From the NCBI RefSeq assembly GCF_009856825.1, contig NZ_WVTD01000001.1:372001-436000 (forward strand): a stretch of 64,000 nt of DNA. Reading direction: 5' to 3'. The notes beneath the pieces are model-generated. The model saw only the letters and a list, made by a program, of their open reading frames with translations. It was not told the origin of the DNA and made no database searches. Of this stretch, positions 15,968 to 24,137 are shown one piece after another (within the stretch, counting starts at the first letter, position 1; every line of letters starts with the position of its first letter). This DNA comes from Novosphingobium silvae. GTDB lineage: Bacteria; Pseudomonadota; Alphaproteobacteria; Sphingomonadales; Sphingomonadaceae. The translations under genes were made by a program, and so were the position numbers.

Positions 15968-17788
15968 ATGGAACTTGCCGACTTCGACCGGAGCCCGAAC
16001 ATCGTCTCGCTGTTCCTGTCCCGCGCCGATCTGCTCGGCGAGGCGCCGATGCTGCGGGCCAAGCACGAAGGGCAGTGGGTGGCGATCAGCTGGGCTGAGA
16101 CGGCCCGGCGGGTGTGCCTTCTTGCCACCGCCTTGCGCAAGATGGGCCTGCGACCGGGCGAGCGGGTGCTGATCGTCTCGGAGAACCGGCCCGAATGGTG
16201 CATTGCCGATCTCGCGATCATGGCGGCAGGCTGCGTGACGGTGCCGACCTACACTACCAACACCACGCGCGACCACATCCACATCCTGGAGAACTCCGGA
16301 GCGCGCGCGGCCATCGTTTCCACCGCCAAGCTGGGCAAGGCGCTGCTCCCCGCCATCGTGCAGACCGACATGTGCCGGCACGTCATCGGCATGGAGCCGC
16401 TCGTGCCCATGCAGGGCGGCGCCTACGAGACGCACCTGTGGGACGACCTGATCGCGGGCGGCGACGCCGTGGCCGCCCGCGCCCGCGTGGACGAGCGGAT
16501 GGCCTCGGTGGGCCGCAAGGATCTTGCCTGCATCATCTACACCAGCGGCACCGGTGGCGCGCCGCGCGGGGTGCGCCAGCATCACGGCATGCTGCTTTCC
16601 AATGTCTACGGCGCGGCGCAGGTCATCGACGAGGATTTCGGCTGGGACAGGGGGCCGGACAAGCGCGAGATATTCCTCTCCTTCCTGCCGCTGAGCCACG
16701 CCTATGAACATACCGGCGGGCAGCTTCTTCCCATCGGCCTCGGCGGCGAGATCTACTACTCCGAAGGGCTCGACAAGCTGGCCGCGAACATCGAGGAGGT
16801 GCGCCCCACCGTGATGGTCGTGGTACCGCGCCTGTTCGAAGTGCTGCGCACGCGCATCATGCGCCAGATCGAAAAGCAGGGCGCGGCGGCCGCAAGGCTG
16901 ATGGACTGGGCCATCGCGGGCGGCATGCGCCGGCAGGCCGGCAAGCGCCGTCTCACCGACTATCCGCTCGACGCGCTGATCGAGCGCACGCTGCGGCCCA
17001 AGGTGCGCGCCCGCTTCGGCGGACGGATCAAGGCGCTCGTCTCGGGCGGGGCGCCGCTCAATCCCGAGATCGGCGTGTTCTTCGAGGCCATGGGGCTGAC
17101 GCTGCTGCAAGGCTACGGACAGACCGAGGCAGGGCCGATCATCAGCTGCAACCGCCCTGCCGCCGGGGTCAAGTTCGACACGGTCGGACCGCCGCTGCGC
17201 GGGGTGGAGGTGCGGATCGCGGAAGACGGCGAGATCCTCGTCTGCGGCGAGCTGGTGATGGCGGGCTACTGGCAGAACGAGGCTGCCAGCGCCAATGTGC
17301 TTCGCGGCGGCTGGCTCCACACCGGCGACATCGGCCACTTCGACGAGAAGGGCCGCATCATGATCACCGACCGCAAGAAGGACATGATCGTCAACGACAA
17401 GGGCGACAACATCTCGCCCCAGAAGGTCGAATCGATGCTCACGCTCCAGCCCGAACTCGCGCAGGCAATGGTGTCGGGCGACCGGCGGCCCTACATCGTC
17501 GGCCTTGTCGTGCCCGACGCGGACTGGGCGCTGGAATGGGCGCAGGCCAACGGCGAGAAGTTCGACATCCGCGCGCTTCAGGAACTGCCCGCGTTCCGGG
17601 CCGCGATCCGCAGCGCCATCGACCGGGTCAACGCGGATCTTTCGGTGATCGAGAAGGTGCGCCAGTTCGCTTTCGCCGACGAGCCGTTCTCGATCGAGAA
17701 CGAGGAAATGACGCCCAGCCTCAAAATCCGTCGGCACAAGCTCAAGGAGCGCTACGGCGCGCGCATGGACATGCTCTACAGGGCCTGA
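15968..17788 (+). CDS. AMP-dependent long-chain acyl-CoA synthetase
   Basis: Acyl-adenylate-forming enzyme (606 aa) of the long-chain fatty-acid CoA ligase family (COG1022, FAA1 type), which activates fatty acids for beta-oxidation or lipid synthesis. The phosphate-binding loop reads YTSGTGGAPRGV (residues 191-202); the usual lysine of the PKG motif is arginine here. Other core motifs are LPLSHAYEHTGGQL, LQGYGQTEAGPIISCN, WLHTGDIGHFDEKGRIMITD and RKKDMIVNDKGDNISPQ, with the C-terminal acyl-AMP lysine in TPSLKIRRHKLKERY. A GAGAGGAT ribosome site precedes the ATG. No other fatty-acid gene is adjacent; it stands between ggt and a metallopeptidase gene. Confidence 0.93.
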   Translation: MELADFDRSPNIVSLFLSRADLLGEAPMLRAKHEGQWVAISWAETARRVCLLATALRKMGLRPGERVLIVSENRPEWCIADLAIMAAGCVTVPTYTTNTTRDHIHILENSGARAAIVSTAKLGKALLPAIVQTDMCRHVIGMEPLVPMQGGAYETHLWDDLIAGGDAVAARARVDERMASVGRKDLACIIYTSGTGGAPRGVRQHHGMLLSNVYGAAQVIDEDFGWDRGPDKREIFLSFLPLSHAYEHTGGQLLPIGLGGEIYYSEGLDKLAANIEEVRPTVMVVVPRLFEVLRTRIMRQIEKQGAAAARLMDWAIAGGMRRQAGKRRLTDYPLDALIERTLRPKVRARFGGRIKALVSGGAPLNPEIGVFFEAMGLTLLQGYGQTEAGPIISCNRPAAGVKFDTVGPPLRGVEVRIAEDGEILVCGELVMAGYWQNEAASANVLRGGWLHTGDIGHFDEKGRIMITDRKKDMIVNDKGDNISPQKVESMLTLQPELAQAMVSGDRRPYIVGLVVPDADWALEWAQANGEKFDIRALQELPAFRAAIRSAIDRVNADLSVIEKVRQFAFADEPFSIENEEMTPSLKIRRHKLKERYGARMDMLYRA

Positions 17789-17894
17789 GAAGGCCCGCGA
17801 TCCACCCGATCCGGGACAGGGATCGTCACAGGCTGGAAACGTGCGGGGCAATCCGGCGTTGTTCGCGGGACAACTGCCAGGAAATCCCACGCCC

Positions 17895-19082
17895 ATGCGC
17901 GCACTTGCCTGTCCCAACTGTAGCCGGCTCAACCATTTCGAGGTCCGGGTCTGCCCCGGCTGCCAGGCCACGCTGGGGTACGATCCCGAGATCGACGGCT
18001 TCCGCTTCCTGGCCGACGAGGCCACCGTCTGGCGGGACGGCAAGGGCGCGGTGGCGGACGTGGTCGTCTGTGCGAACAACAACGCCTACCAGATCTGCAA
18101 CTGGCTCGTCGCGGCCGACGATACCACGCCGATGTGCCGCGCCTGCCGCCACAACCGCACGATCCCCGACCTGACCGAACCCTCGGTTCCGCCGCGCTGG
18201 GCGAAGATCGAGGCAGCCAAGCGGCGCCTGTTTCATTCGCTGCTGAGGCTCGGCCTGCCGCTCGAGACCAAGGTGGAAGAGGCACAAGGGGAGGTGAAGC
18301 AAGGGCTCGCCTTCGATTTCCTCTACGATGCCGCCGCCGAGCAGGCCGGCACGCCGCAAATCGTCACCGGGCACGACGGCGGCCTCATCACGCTGAACCT
18401 CATCGAGGCGGACGATGCCGAGCGCGAACGCATCCGCCTTGCCATGGGCGAGCCCTATCGCACGCTCCTGGGCCACTTCCGCCACGAAGTAGGCCATCAC
18501 TACTGGTCCCGGCTGGCGGAGACCGATCCGGGGGAACTCGAAGCGTTTCGCGCAGTGTTCGGCGACGAGCAGGTCGATTACCAGCAGAGCCTGCAGGCGC
18601 ACTACGCCGACGATGGCAGCAAGGTGTGGACGGACGATTTCGTCAGCTTCTACGCGACTTCGCACCCCTGGGAAGACTTTGCCGAGACTTTCGCGCACTA
18701 TCTTCACATCGTCGATGTGCTGGCGGCGGCAGGCGGGTTCGACCTTAGCCTAGCGGCGCTTCCGGGCGACAGCGAGGGGCTGGAAGTGGAGCCCGGCTTC
18801 GATCCCTATACCGCCGATGCACAGGCGCTGGCCGACGCGATGGCGCCGCTGTCGTTTGCGATGAACGCGATCAATCGCTCGATGGGCCTGCCCGATCTTT
18901 ACCCCTTCCACCTTTCCCCAGCGATCGTCGCCAAGCTGGACTATGTGCAGAAGCTAGTGGCCAAGGGTCGGCGCGCCGGGCATGAGGACGCCCGCTCCCG
19001 CGACGGGGGGATGCCAGCGAAGGCGCCGGTCCCCGCCTCGGCGCCAGCTCAGGCAGCGGTGTCGTCGATGAATTCCGGATAG
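17895..19082 (+). CDS. Zinc-ribbon putative metallopeptidase (DUF/Peptidase_Mx type)
   Basis: Predicted zinc metallopeptidase of 395 aa. The N-terminal zinc ribbon has CPNC (C6, C9) and CPGC (C20, C23), followed by further cysteines C59, C68 and MCRAC (C81, C84). The catalytic HExxH motif is HFRHEVGHHYW (H197, E198, H201), in a context (LLGHFRHEVGHHYW, then FGDEQVDY and DFVSFYATSHPWEDFAETFAHYLHI) that matches the putative zinc-binding peptidase family found in many proteobacteria. No signal peptide, so cytoplasmic. The ATG at 17895 starts right at the ribbon; a longer upstream start adds 18 atypical residues. Its 3' end overlaps the convergent gene by 34 bp. Substrate unknown. Confidence 0.88.
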   Translation: MRALACPNCSRLNHFEVRVCPGCQATLGYDPEIDGFRFLADEATVWRDGKGAVADVVVCANNNAYQICNWLVAADDTTPMCRACRHNRTIPDLTEPSVPPRWAKIEAAKRRLFHSLLRLGLPLETKVEEAQGEVKQGLAFDFLYDAAAEQAGTPQIVTGHDGGLITLNLIEADDAERERIRLAMGEPYRTLLGHFRHEVGHHYWSRLAETDPGELEAFRAVFGDEQVDYQQSLQAHYADDGSKVWTDDFVSFYATSHPWEDFAETFAHYLHIVDVLAAAGGFDLSLAALPGDSEGLEVEPGFDPYTADAQALADAMAPLSFAMNAINRSMGLPDLYPFHLSPAIVAKLDYVQKLVAKGRRAGHEDARSRDGGMPAKAPVPASAPAQAAVSSMNSG

Positions 19083-19573
19083 AAGGCCGGTTCCCGCTCG
19101 GACCAGCCGGGCGCCGTCGCAACCGCTTCGCTGATCGAGTGAAGCAGCTTGCGCCGCTGGTCGGGGTGCAGGTGCGGCAGGGCGGCCGCGCCGCAGAAGG
19201 CGCCCGGCAACCACGGGCGCACCCAGGCGCCGAGCAGGCGTTCGTAAAGGAAGCGGAAGGCCGAGAATCCGAGAAGCCGCCCTTGCCCCAGGTCATACGC
19301 GGCGACCCGAACGAGCTTGCCCATCAGCGCTTCGATGTCCAGCGCGTCGTCGGCGATTTCCATCCGCCGCAGCGCTTTCAGCTCGCGATAGGCCTCGTAC
19401 TGGTCGCGAATCGATTCGCGTTCATCCTCGTCGCGGGCCCAAAGGATGGTGGCGTCATGCCGGCGCAGGCCGATGTCGAGGCTGCGACGGATGTAGCGCT
19501 GTTCGCAGGGAGCGAAGCTGGCGAACTCGCGAAGTTCGCCGATGGCAAGACTGGTGGTGACGGTGTGGGCCAT
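19049..19573 (-). CDS. Hypothetical protein, convergent with the metallopeptidase gene
   Basis: Protein of 174 aa without recognisable domain, signal peptide or membrane segment. The sequence is rich in Arg, Leu and Glu and probably helical; a stretch DEDERESIRDQYEAYRELKALRRMEI (residues about 48-73) could form a coiled coil, and a second part has AAYDLGQGRLLGFSAFRFLY. The C-terminus ends EREPAFYPEFIDDTAA. Codon use is normal for the region. The last 34 bp overlap the end of the metallopeptidase gene on the other strand. Upstream lie a GC hairpin (19596-19616) and a palindromic site at 19661-19674. Confidence 0.7.
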   Translation of the reverse strand: MAHTVTTSLAIGELREFASFAPCEQRYIRRSLDIGLRRHDATILWARDEDERESIRDQYEAYRELKALRRMEIADDALDIEALMGKLVRVAAYDLGQGRLLGFSAFRFLYERLLGAWVRPWLPGAFCGAAALPHLHPDQRRKLLHSISEAVATAPGWSEREPAFYPEFIDDTAA

Positions 19574-19660
19574 GTGTTTTTCCGAAGTTCACGATGGACG
19601 GGGCAAACCCCCGTCCGACACACAGTAAATCACGCTTCTCCTTTCCCGCAGATTTACCAT

Positions 19661-19674
19661 GCAAACGTTTGTGC
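19661..19674. promoter_or_regulatory. Palindrome resembling a LacI-family operator
   Basis: Core CAAACGTTTG is a perfect 10-bp palindrome (19662-19671) within ATGCAAACGTTTGTGC, close to the GCAAACGTTTGC consensus of PurR/LacI-type repressors. It lies in the divergent region between the 174-aa hypothetical gene and the 57-aa membrane protein. Which gene it could control is unknown. Confidence 0.3.
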
Positions 19675-19789
19675 ACGGATAAGCGCGGCAATTCTCCCCG
19701 AACGATCGGACGGGCCGCCCGGGAACGAACCGCACGCGGCGGGCATTTCCGTTCAGGTCCGGCAGCAGGCGCGGGCGAGGAGAGACTGC

Positions 19790-19963
19790 ATGGAAAACCT
19801 TTGGGCTTTCGTCATCATCGGCGGGCCGATCGTGCTTGGACTGGCGATCCTTTACGGCGGCATCAGCTACTGGCGCCGCAACCGCAGGCTCGATCCGCTC
19901 TCGCACCAGTCTGCACAGAAGGTGCGCGAGGACGTGCGTGAGGAAGAGCGGCGCGCGAACTGA
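19790..19963 (+). CDS. Small single-pass membrane protein (57 aa)
   Basis: Short protein beginning MENLWAFVIIGGPIVLGLAI with one transmembrane helix (about residues 5-25), followed by YWRRNRRLD and an acidic/basic tail VREDVREEERRAN. A good ribosome site (GAGGAGAG) lies 5-6 nt before the ATG. Arrangement and charge predict the N-terminus outside and the tail in the cytoplasm. Function unknown; such one-helix proteins with a short charged tail are common in sphingomonads, possibly as partners of membrane complexes. The open frame continues upstream but with shadow-type sequence only. Confidence 0.75.
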   Translation: MENLWAFVIIGGPIVLGLAILYGGISYWRRNRRLDPLSHQSAQKVREDVREEERRAN

Positions 19964-19976
19964 CGCGCGCCGGTTC

Positions 19977-20759
19977 TCAGATCAGGCCGGCCAGCGGGCT
20001 CGAGGGATCGGCATAGCGCCGGGTCTGCATGCGGCCCGCAAGATAGGCGTCGCGTCCGGCTTCGACCGCCAGCTTCATGGCGCGGGCCATGCGGATGGGA
20101 TCCTTCGCCTCGGCGATGGCGGTGTTCATCAGCACGCCGTCGCAGCCAAGTTCCATCGCTACGGCAGCTTCCGAAGCCGTTCCCACGCCCGCGTCCACCA
20201 GCACCGGCACCTTGGCTCCCTCGACGATGAGGCGCACGGTCACCTTGTTCTGGATGCCAAGGCCCGAGCCGATCGGCGCGCCCAGCGGCATAATCGCCAC
20301 CGCGCCGGCTTCCTCGAGCTGGCGCGCGGCAATCGGATCGTCGACGCAGTAGACCATCGGCAGGAAGCCTTCCTTCGCCAGGACCTCGGTCGCCTTCAGC
20401 GTCTCGCGCATGTCGGGGTAGAGCGTGCGCGCCTCTCCCAGCACTTCCAGCTTCACCAGGTCCCAGCCGCCTGCCTCGCGCGCGAGGCGCAGGGTGCGGA
20501 TGGCATCGTCGGCGGTGAAGCAGCCAGCGGTGTTGGGAAGATAGGTGATCTTCTTCGGATCGATGTAGTCGGTCAGCATCGGCGCCTTGGGGTCCGACAC
20601 GTTGACCCTGCGCACCGCCACCGTGACGATTTCCGCGCCGCTGGCCGCCACGGCGGCCGCGTTCTGCTCGAAGTCCTTGTACTTGCCCGTGCCGACGATG
20701 AGGCGCGAGGTGAAGGTGCGACCTGCAACGGTCCAGGTGTCGGCGGTGGTTTCGGTCAC
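19977..20759 (-). CDS. thiG: Thiazole synthase ThiG
   Basis: TIM-barrel enzyme (260 aa) that builds the thiazole phosphate half of thiamine from 1-deoxy-xylulose 5-phosphate, dehydroglycine and the thiocarboxylate of ThiS. The Schiff-base lysine is K103 in [18 protein letters not shown]. Other motifs are [47 protein letters not shown] and [21 protein letters not shown]. It follows thiS after 51 nt on the same strand. Neither a TPP riboswitch-like element nor other thi genes (thiC, thiF, thiE, thiO) are visible here, so the rest of the pathway is elsewhere. Confidence 0.97.
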   Translation of the reverse strand: MTETTADTWTVAGRTFTSRLIVGTGKYKDFEQNAAAVAASGAEIVTVAVRRVNVSDPKAPMLTDYIDPKKITYLPNTAGCFTADDAIRTLRLAREAGGWDLVKLEVLGEARTLYPDMRETLKATEVLAKEGFLPMVYCVDDPIAARQLEEAGAVAIMPLGAPIGSGLGIQNKVTVRLIVEGAKVPVLVDAGVGTASEAAVAMELGCDGVLMNTAIAEAKDPIRMARAMKLAVEAGRDAYLAGRMQTRRYADPSSPLAGLI

Positions 20760-20810
20760 GAAGGCGTCCTTTCGGGCGAGGTCTGGAGTCGGGCGGGCGG
20801 CTGCGCGCGT

Positions 20811-21023
20811 TCAGCCGCCGCCGACGAAGTGGACGATCTCCAGCACGTCGCCGTCGTCCAGCGCGACATCGCCCAGCGTGGAGCGCGGGGCGATCTGCGC
20901 GTTGTGCTCGACCGCGACTTTCCGGGGATCGAGCCCGAGGCTCGCCACGAGGTCGGCGATGGTGGAGCCGGCGGCGATGCGGCGCATCTCGCCGTTGACG
21001 GTAAGCAGGAGTTCGTCAGCCAT
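20811..21023 (-). CDS. thiS: Sulfur carrier protein ThiS
   Basis: Ubiquitin-like sulfur carrier of thiamine synthesis (70 aa), whose C-terminal glycine is thiocarboxylated and donates sulfur to ThiG. The beta-grasp sequence MADELLLTVNGEMRRIAAG, with TIADLVASLGLDPRKVAVEHN and VALDDGDVLEIVHFVGGG, is typical and ends in Gly-Gly-Gly. The ATG at 21023 is the natural start; a TTG four codons upstream is less likely. Located between the merC-like gene (18-nt gap) and thiG, all on the minus strand. Confidence 0.95.
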   Translation of the reverse strand: MADELLLTVNGEMRRIAAGSTIADLVASLGLDPRKVAVEHNAQIAPRSTLGDVALDDGDVLEIVHFVGGG

Positions 21024-21041
21024 GGGCCCGGGCAATAGCGC

Positions 21042-21413
21042 TCAGCAGGCGGCGTGCAAGTTCCGAATGTGGGCATAGGCCACCAGGCCCACGCCCATGA
21101 TCGTCAGCACTGCCTCGGGAACGCCATGCCCGACGAACAGCGCGAGCGCCATGAGCGCAAGCCCCACGCCGCCGATCGCCAGTGGCGCGATGCGGCCATG
21201 GCGCAGTACGCCGAAGCCAAGCGAAGCGGCGCCGATGCCCACCGCCATGGCAAGGCCAATGCGGTGGATCTCGGGCGAGAGAAGCACTTCTCCGCCAAGC
21301 CCCAGAACACCGACGAGCACGACGCCCAGCACGCAGTGCACGGCACAAAGCCCGCTCAGAATGATCCCGAAGCGGTCAAGACGGTTGCGAATCGCGGTAA
21401 TGGCTCGGCGCAT
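21042..21413 (-). CDS. MerC-domain membrane protein
   Basis: Small integral membrane protein (123 aa) of the MerC-domain family, named after the mercury-uptake protein but common in alphaproteobacteria without mer operons. Four hydrophobic segments are visible (about 14-35, 45-65, 70-90 and 95-115). The metal-binding pattern SGLCAVHCVLG carries two cysteines (about 21 and 25) and a histidine in helix 1. The C-terminus AYAHIRNLHAAC is typical. It lies upstream of thiS with an 18-nt gap, so it may share a transcript with thiSG. A Zur-like palindrome precedes it, which suggests zinc handling. Longer upstream starts are unconvincing. Confidence 0.88.
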   Translation of the reverse strand: MRRAITAIRNRLDRFGIILSGLCAVHCVLGVVLVGVLGLGGEVLLSPEIHRIGLAMAVGIGAASLGFGVLRHGRIAPLAIGGVGLALMALALFVGHGVPEAVLTIMGVGLVAYAHIRNLHAAC

Positions 21414-21425
21414 GAGGTGCCATGT

Positions 21426-21442
21426 ATGTAACGTTGTATCAT
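21426..21442 (-). promoter_or_regulatory. Zur-like palindrome upstream of the merC-like gene
   Basis: The 17-mer ATGATACAACGTTACAT (minus strand) agrees at 12 of 17 positions with the form ATGTTATAATATAACAT that I recall for proteobacterial Zur boxes. It ends 13 bp before the merC-like start codon. The distance suggests overlap with the promoter or a very short leader. Assignment by similarity and context only. Confidence 0.35.
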
Positions 21443-21555
21443 CTATCAAGCCCTTCCGTTGCGATTGACAGTCCGATGACACGATCCATCGACGTGGCCC
21501 TTGCGAAAAGGCCTGTGAAACCGCAGGGAACCGGCATGAAGGAAGTGGCGCGAAC

Positions 21556-22626
21556 ATGAGAGTGAATGACGGTCGCCCGATCATCGGGACCAGCGACGAT
21601 ATTGCCGCGATGGTGCGCTGGCTGCTTTGCGTGGCCGTTCTCGTCGTCCTCATCGTCGCGGTGGGCGGCATTACCCGGCTGACCGAATCGGGTCTTTCGA
21701 TCACGCAGTGGAAGCCGCTGACCGGCGCCATCCCGCCGCTGAGCGAAGGGCAATGGCAGGCCGAGTTCGAACGTTACAAGCACATCCCGCAATACCTGGA
21801 GGTCAACGGCCCCGCGGGGATGACGCTGGCGCAGTACAAGTTCATCTACTTCTGGGAATGGGTGCACCGCCTGCTGGCCCGCGTCATCGGCCTGGCCTTC
21901 GCGCTGCCGCTGGCGTGGTTCTGGTACAAGCGAACCATCCCGCTCGGCTACAAGCCCCGCCTACTGGCGCTTCTGGCGCTCGGCGGGTTGCAGGGGGTGG
22001 TGGGCTGGTGGATGGTCTCCTCAGGCCTCAGCGCCGAAGCGCTCGACCGGGTGAGCCATTTCCGCCTTGCCGCGCACCTGCTGGTGGCGCTGTTCACGCT
22101 TGCAGGCCTGGTGTGGACCGCGCTCGACCTTGCCGCGCTTAGCCGGGGGGAGCCCCGCGCGCGCCTGACGGGCTTCTGCCTTGCCGCGCTGGCGATGCTG
22201 GCCTTCCAGCTGTTCATGGGCGCCATGGTGGCCGGGCTGCGCTCCGGCGTGGTCGCGGGCGCGGGCTGGTTCAGCTCGGACGCCTGGCCGCTCATGCAGG
22301 GCAGCCTCTTCCCCGAAGGCGTGGAGTGGATGAAGGGCACGCTCCATGCCTTGGTGAACGACCCCTATCTTACCCACTTCGTCCATCGCTGGTGGGCCTG
22401 GGCCGTGGTGATCGTCCTTGTCGTCATGGGCCGCAAGCTTCGTGCCCGGCACCAGCGGCTGGTCTCCGTCGCCGTGCACTGCGCTTTCGGCGGGCAGGTG
22501 CTGCTGGGTATCGCGACAGTATGGTCCGGCGTCGCCCTGTGGCTGGCGGTGGCTCACCAGCTTTGCGGCGCGCTTCTGGTGGCGGCGAGCGTGTGGGGCG
22601 CGCATGCCCTGGGACGCCGTACCTGA
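21556..22626 (+). CDS. ctaA: Heme A synthase (COX15/CtaA)
   Basis: Inner-membrane enzyme (356 aa) that oxidises the C8 methyl of heme O to give heme A for aa3-type cytochrome oxidase. About eight transmembrane helices are visible. The conserved heme/substrate histidines lie in YFWEWVHRLLARVIG, DRVSHFRLAAHLL, LTHFVHRWWAWAVV and LAVAHQLCGALL. The first periplasmic loop holds GGITRLTESGLSITQWKP, the family signature. The absence of the paired loop cysteines of Bacillus CtaA marks it as the COX15 (type 2) form common in alphaproteobacteria. It runs divergently from the merC-like gene (142 bp apart). Confidence 0.96.
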   Translation: MRVNDGRPIIGTSDDIAAMVRWLLCVAVLVVLIVAVGGITRLTESGLSITQWKPLTGAIPPLSEGQWQAEFERYKHIPQYLEVNGPAGMTLAQYKFIYFWEWVHRLLARVIGLAFALPLAWFWYKRTIPLGYKPRLLALLALGGLQGVVGWWMVSSGLSAEALDRVSHFRLAAHLLVALFTLAGLVWTALDLAALSRGEPRARLTGFCLAALAMLAFQLFMGAMVAGLRSGVVAGAGWFSSDAWPLMQGSLFPEGVEWMKGTLHALVNDPYLTHFVHRWWAWAVVIVLVVMGRKLRARHQRLVSVAVHCAFGGQVLLGIATVWSGVALWLAVAHQLCGALLVAASVWGAHALGRRT

Positions 22627-22678
22627 CCGCCTTGCGGGCTGCGGTATCATTTTACCTCTCTGCAATCCCGCAGTCTGC

Positions 22679-22707
22679 TTGACTTAGAGGGCGGTTTCGA
22701 CGATTTG
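22679..22707 (+). promoter_or_regulatory. Candidate promoter of rplM-rpsI
   Basis: A good -35 box TTGACT at 22679-22684 is followed 17 bp on by a weak -10 (GATTTG at 22702-22707), about 70 bp before the rplM start. The -35 stands out from the GC-rich surroundings; the -10 is poor, so the exact placing is uncertain. Confidence 0.35.
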
Positions 22708-22775
22708 GCCGCCTTCCGCGCTTCCCGGGATTCGGTCCCGTGGCCGGCGCACGAACACATAGGGATAGACCAGCC

Positions 22776-23255
22776 ATGAAGGCGCTCACGAAGGTCACCC
22801 GGTCGATCAAGCCGGCCGAGGTGGAAAAGAAGTGGCATCTGATCGATGCCGAAGGTCTGGTGGTTGGCCGTCTCGCCGTCATCATCGCCGACCTCCTGCG
22901 CGGCAAGCACAAGCCGAGCTTCACCCCGCACGTCGATTGCGGCGACCATGTCGTCGTCATCAACGCCGAGAAGGTCCGCTTCACCGGCAACAAGCTGAAG
23001 CAGCAGACCTACTACAAGCACACCGGTTATGCCGGCGGCATCAAGGAAGTGACCGCGGACAAGGTCCTCGCCGGTCGTTTCCCCGAGCGCGTGCTCGAGA
23101 AGGCCGTTGAGCGCATGATCCCGCGTGGTCCGCTCGGCCGCGACCAGATGCGCGCCCTGCACCTCTACGCAGGCAGCGAGCACCCGCACGGTGGTACCCA
23201 GCCCGAAGCGCTCGACGTCGCTTCCATGAACCGCAAGAACAAGGTGGGCGCGTAA
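22776..23255 (+). CDS. rplM: 50S ribosomal protein L13
   Basis: Ribosomal protein L13 (159 aa; E. coli 142 aa), an early assembly protein of the large subunit. The conserved parts are [31 protein letters not shown] N-terminus, [31 protein letters not shown] and [20 protein letters not shown]. The C-terminal extension [21 protein letters not shown] is usual in alphaproteobacteria. The start [19 protein letters not shown] was chosen; an in-frame ATG 12 codons earlier gives atypical residues. The TAA stop shares its last A with the rpsI ATG, so the two genes are translationally coupled. Confidence 0.98.
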   Translation: MKALTKVTRSIKPAEVEKKWHLIDAEGLVVGRLAVIIADLLRGKHKPSFTPHVDCGDHVVVINAEKVRFTGNKLKQQTYYKHTGYAGGIKEVTADKVLAGRFPERVLEKAVERMIPRGPLGRDQMRALHLYAGSEHPHGGTQPEALDVASMNRKNKVGA

Positions 23256-23773
23256 TGTCCGACAACGATACCGTTCAGAGCCTTTCCGACCTCGGCGAGA
23301 TCGCCGGCAACGTCACTGTCGCTGACGCTCCGGTCGCCGCTGCTCCCGTTTCGAACGCTCCGCTGCGCGAGCAGCAGATCGACGCGCAGGGCCGCGCCTA
23401 CGCCACCGGCCGCCGCAAGGATGCCGTCGCCCGCGTGTGGATCAAGCCCGGTTCGGGCAAGATCACCGTCAATGGCCGCGACCAGGCAGTCTACTTCGCG
23501 CGTCCGACCCTGCGCCTCGTGATCAACCAGACCTTCCAGGTCGCCGGTCGCGAAGAGCAGTACGATGTCATCGCAACCGTCAAGGGTGGTGGCCTCTCGG
23601 GCCAGGCCGGCGCCGTGAAGCACGGCATCGCACAGGCTCTTGCCAAGTACGAGCCCGCCCTGCGCGCCTCCGTCAAGGCCGCCGGCTTCCTGACCCGCGA
23701 CCCGCGTGTCGTCGAGCGCAAGAAGTACGGCCGCGCCAAGGCACGCCGCAGCTTCCAGTTCTCGAAGCGCTGA
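23255..23773 (+). CDS. rpsI: 30S ribosomal protein S9, with N-terminal extension
   Basis: Ribosomal protein S9 (172 aa; E. coli 130 aa). The core starts near residue 46 with [24 protein letters not shown] and ends in the invariant RRSFQFSKR tail that reaches the P-site tRNA. The first 45 residues (acidic, then Ala/Pro/Val-rich: [20 protein letters not shown]) are an extension, probably disordered. The one-base overlap with rplM fixes the start. Followed by a clear terminator. Confidence 0.98.
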   Translation: MSDNDTVQSLSDLGEIAGNVTVADAPVAAAPVSNAPLREQQIDAQGRAYATGRRKDAVARVWIKPGSGKITVNGRDQAVYFARPTLRLVINQTFQVAGREEQYDVIATVKGGGLSGQAGAVKHGIAQALAKYEPALRASVKAAGFLTRDPRVVERKKYGRAKARRSFQFSKR

Positions 23774-23802
23774 TCGCTTCCAGAGCTACGGCTTACGAAA
23801 GA

Positions 23803-23830
23803 GGCTCGCGGGCGACCGCGAGCCTTTTTT
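23803..23830 (+). terminator. Rho-independent terminator of rplM-rpsI
   Basis: Perfect 9-bp stem GGCTCGCGG/CCGCGAGCC (23803-23811, 23816-23824) with a GCGA tetraloop and six T (23825-23830), 30 nt after the rpsI stop. Confidence 0.95.
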
Positions 23831-24137
23831 GTTGCCCGTCGTATCGGTGCAGCTCCGCCTTCGGCGCGGGGTGCACGCCGCTTGTCGGCCTCGCCGAAGG
23901 TCTGCCGGTCATTCGGGGATTGTGTCCGACGCGGGCATCGAGGCCGACTCGGACCGGCGGGGCCAACGGATCGCCGTGCGCTTTTCCGCCCCTGAAGCTC
24001 CTACGCTGGGGCGCGAGGCCGGTTCTGCGGGCCTCCGGCAAAGAGGTGCCCGCAAGAACAAAGGTGGAACACGTAGGATTTTTCCTATAGAATGGTCGGG
24101 TCGGCAATCCTGCCGTCGCTCCTCGGAGGGAAAGCCA
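23831..24137. other. Intergenic stretch without recognised gene
   Basis: About 300 bp after the ribosomal-protein terminator. Open frames cross it on both strands, but none has a ribosome site or recognisable protein sequence. Close to its 3' end lie a TAGGA-TTTT-TCCTA inverted repeat and a TATAGA hexamer (about 24076-24091) that may belong to the promoter of the small ORF at 24138. Confidence 0.5.

Noticed and set aside
15956..18082. 708-codon minus-strand frame opposite the acyl-CoA ligase
   Set aside because: Arg/His-rich shadow sequence; the ligase on the plus strand has complete motifs.
19596..19616. GGACGGGG/CCCCGTCC hairpin as terminator or riboswitch
   Set aside because: Perfect 8-bp stem but no T-run and no recognisable riboswitch core; lies just upstream of the 174-aa gene and may be incidental.
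20811..21560. TPP riboswitch for thiSG
   Set aside because: No CUGAGA- or thi-box-like core upstream of thiS or the merC-like gene.
23437..24090. Frame continuing out of rpsI into the intergenic region
   Set aside because: Out of frame with rpsI inside the gene and crosses the terminator; composition artefact.
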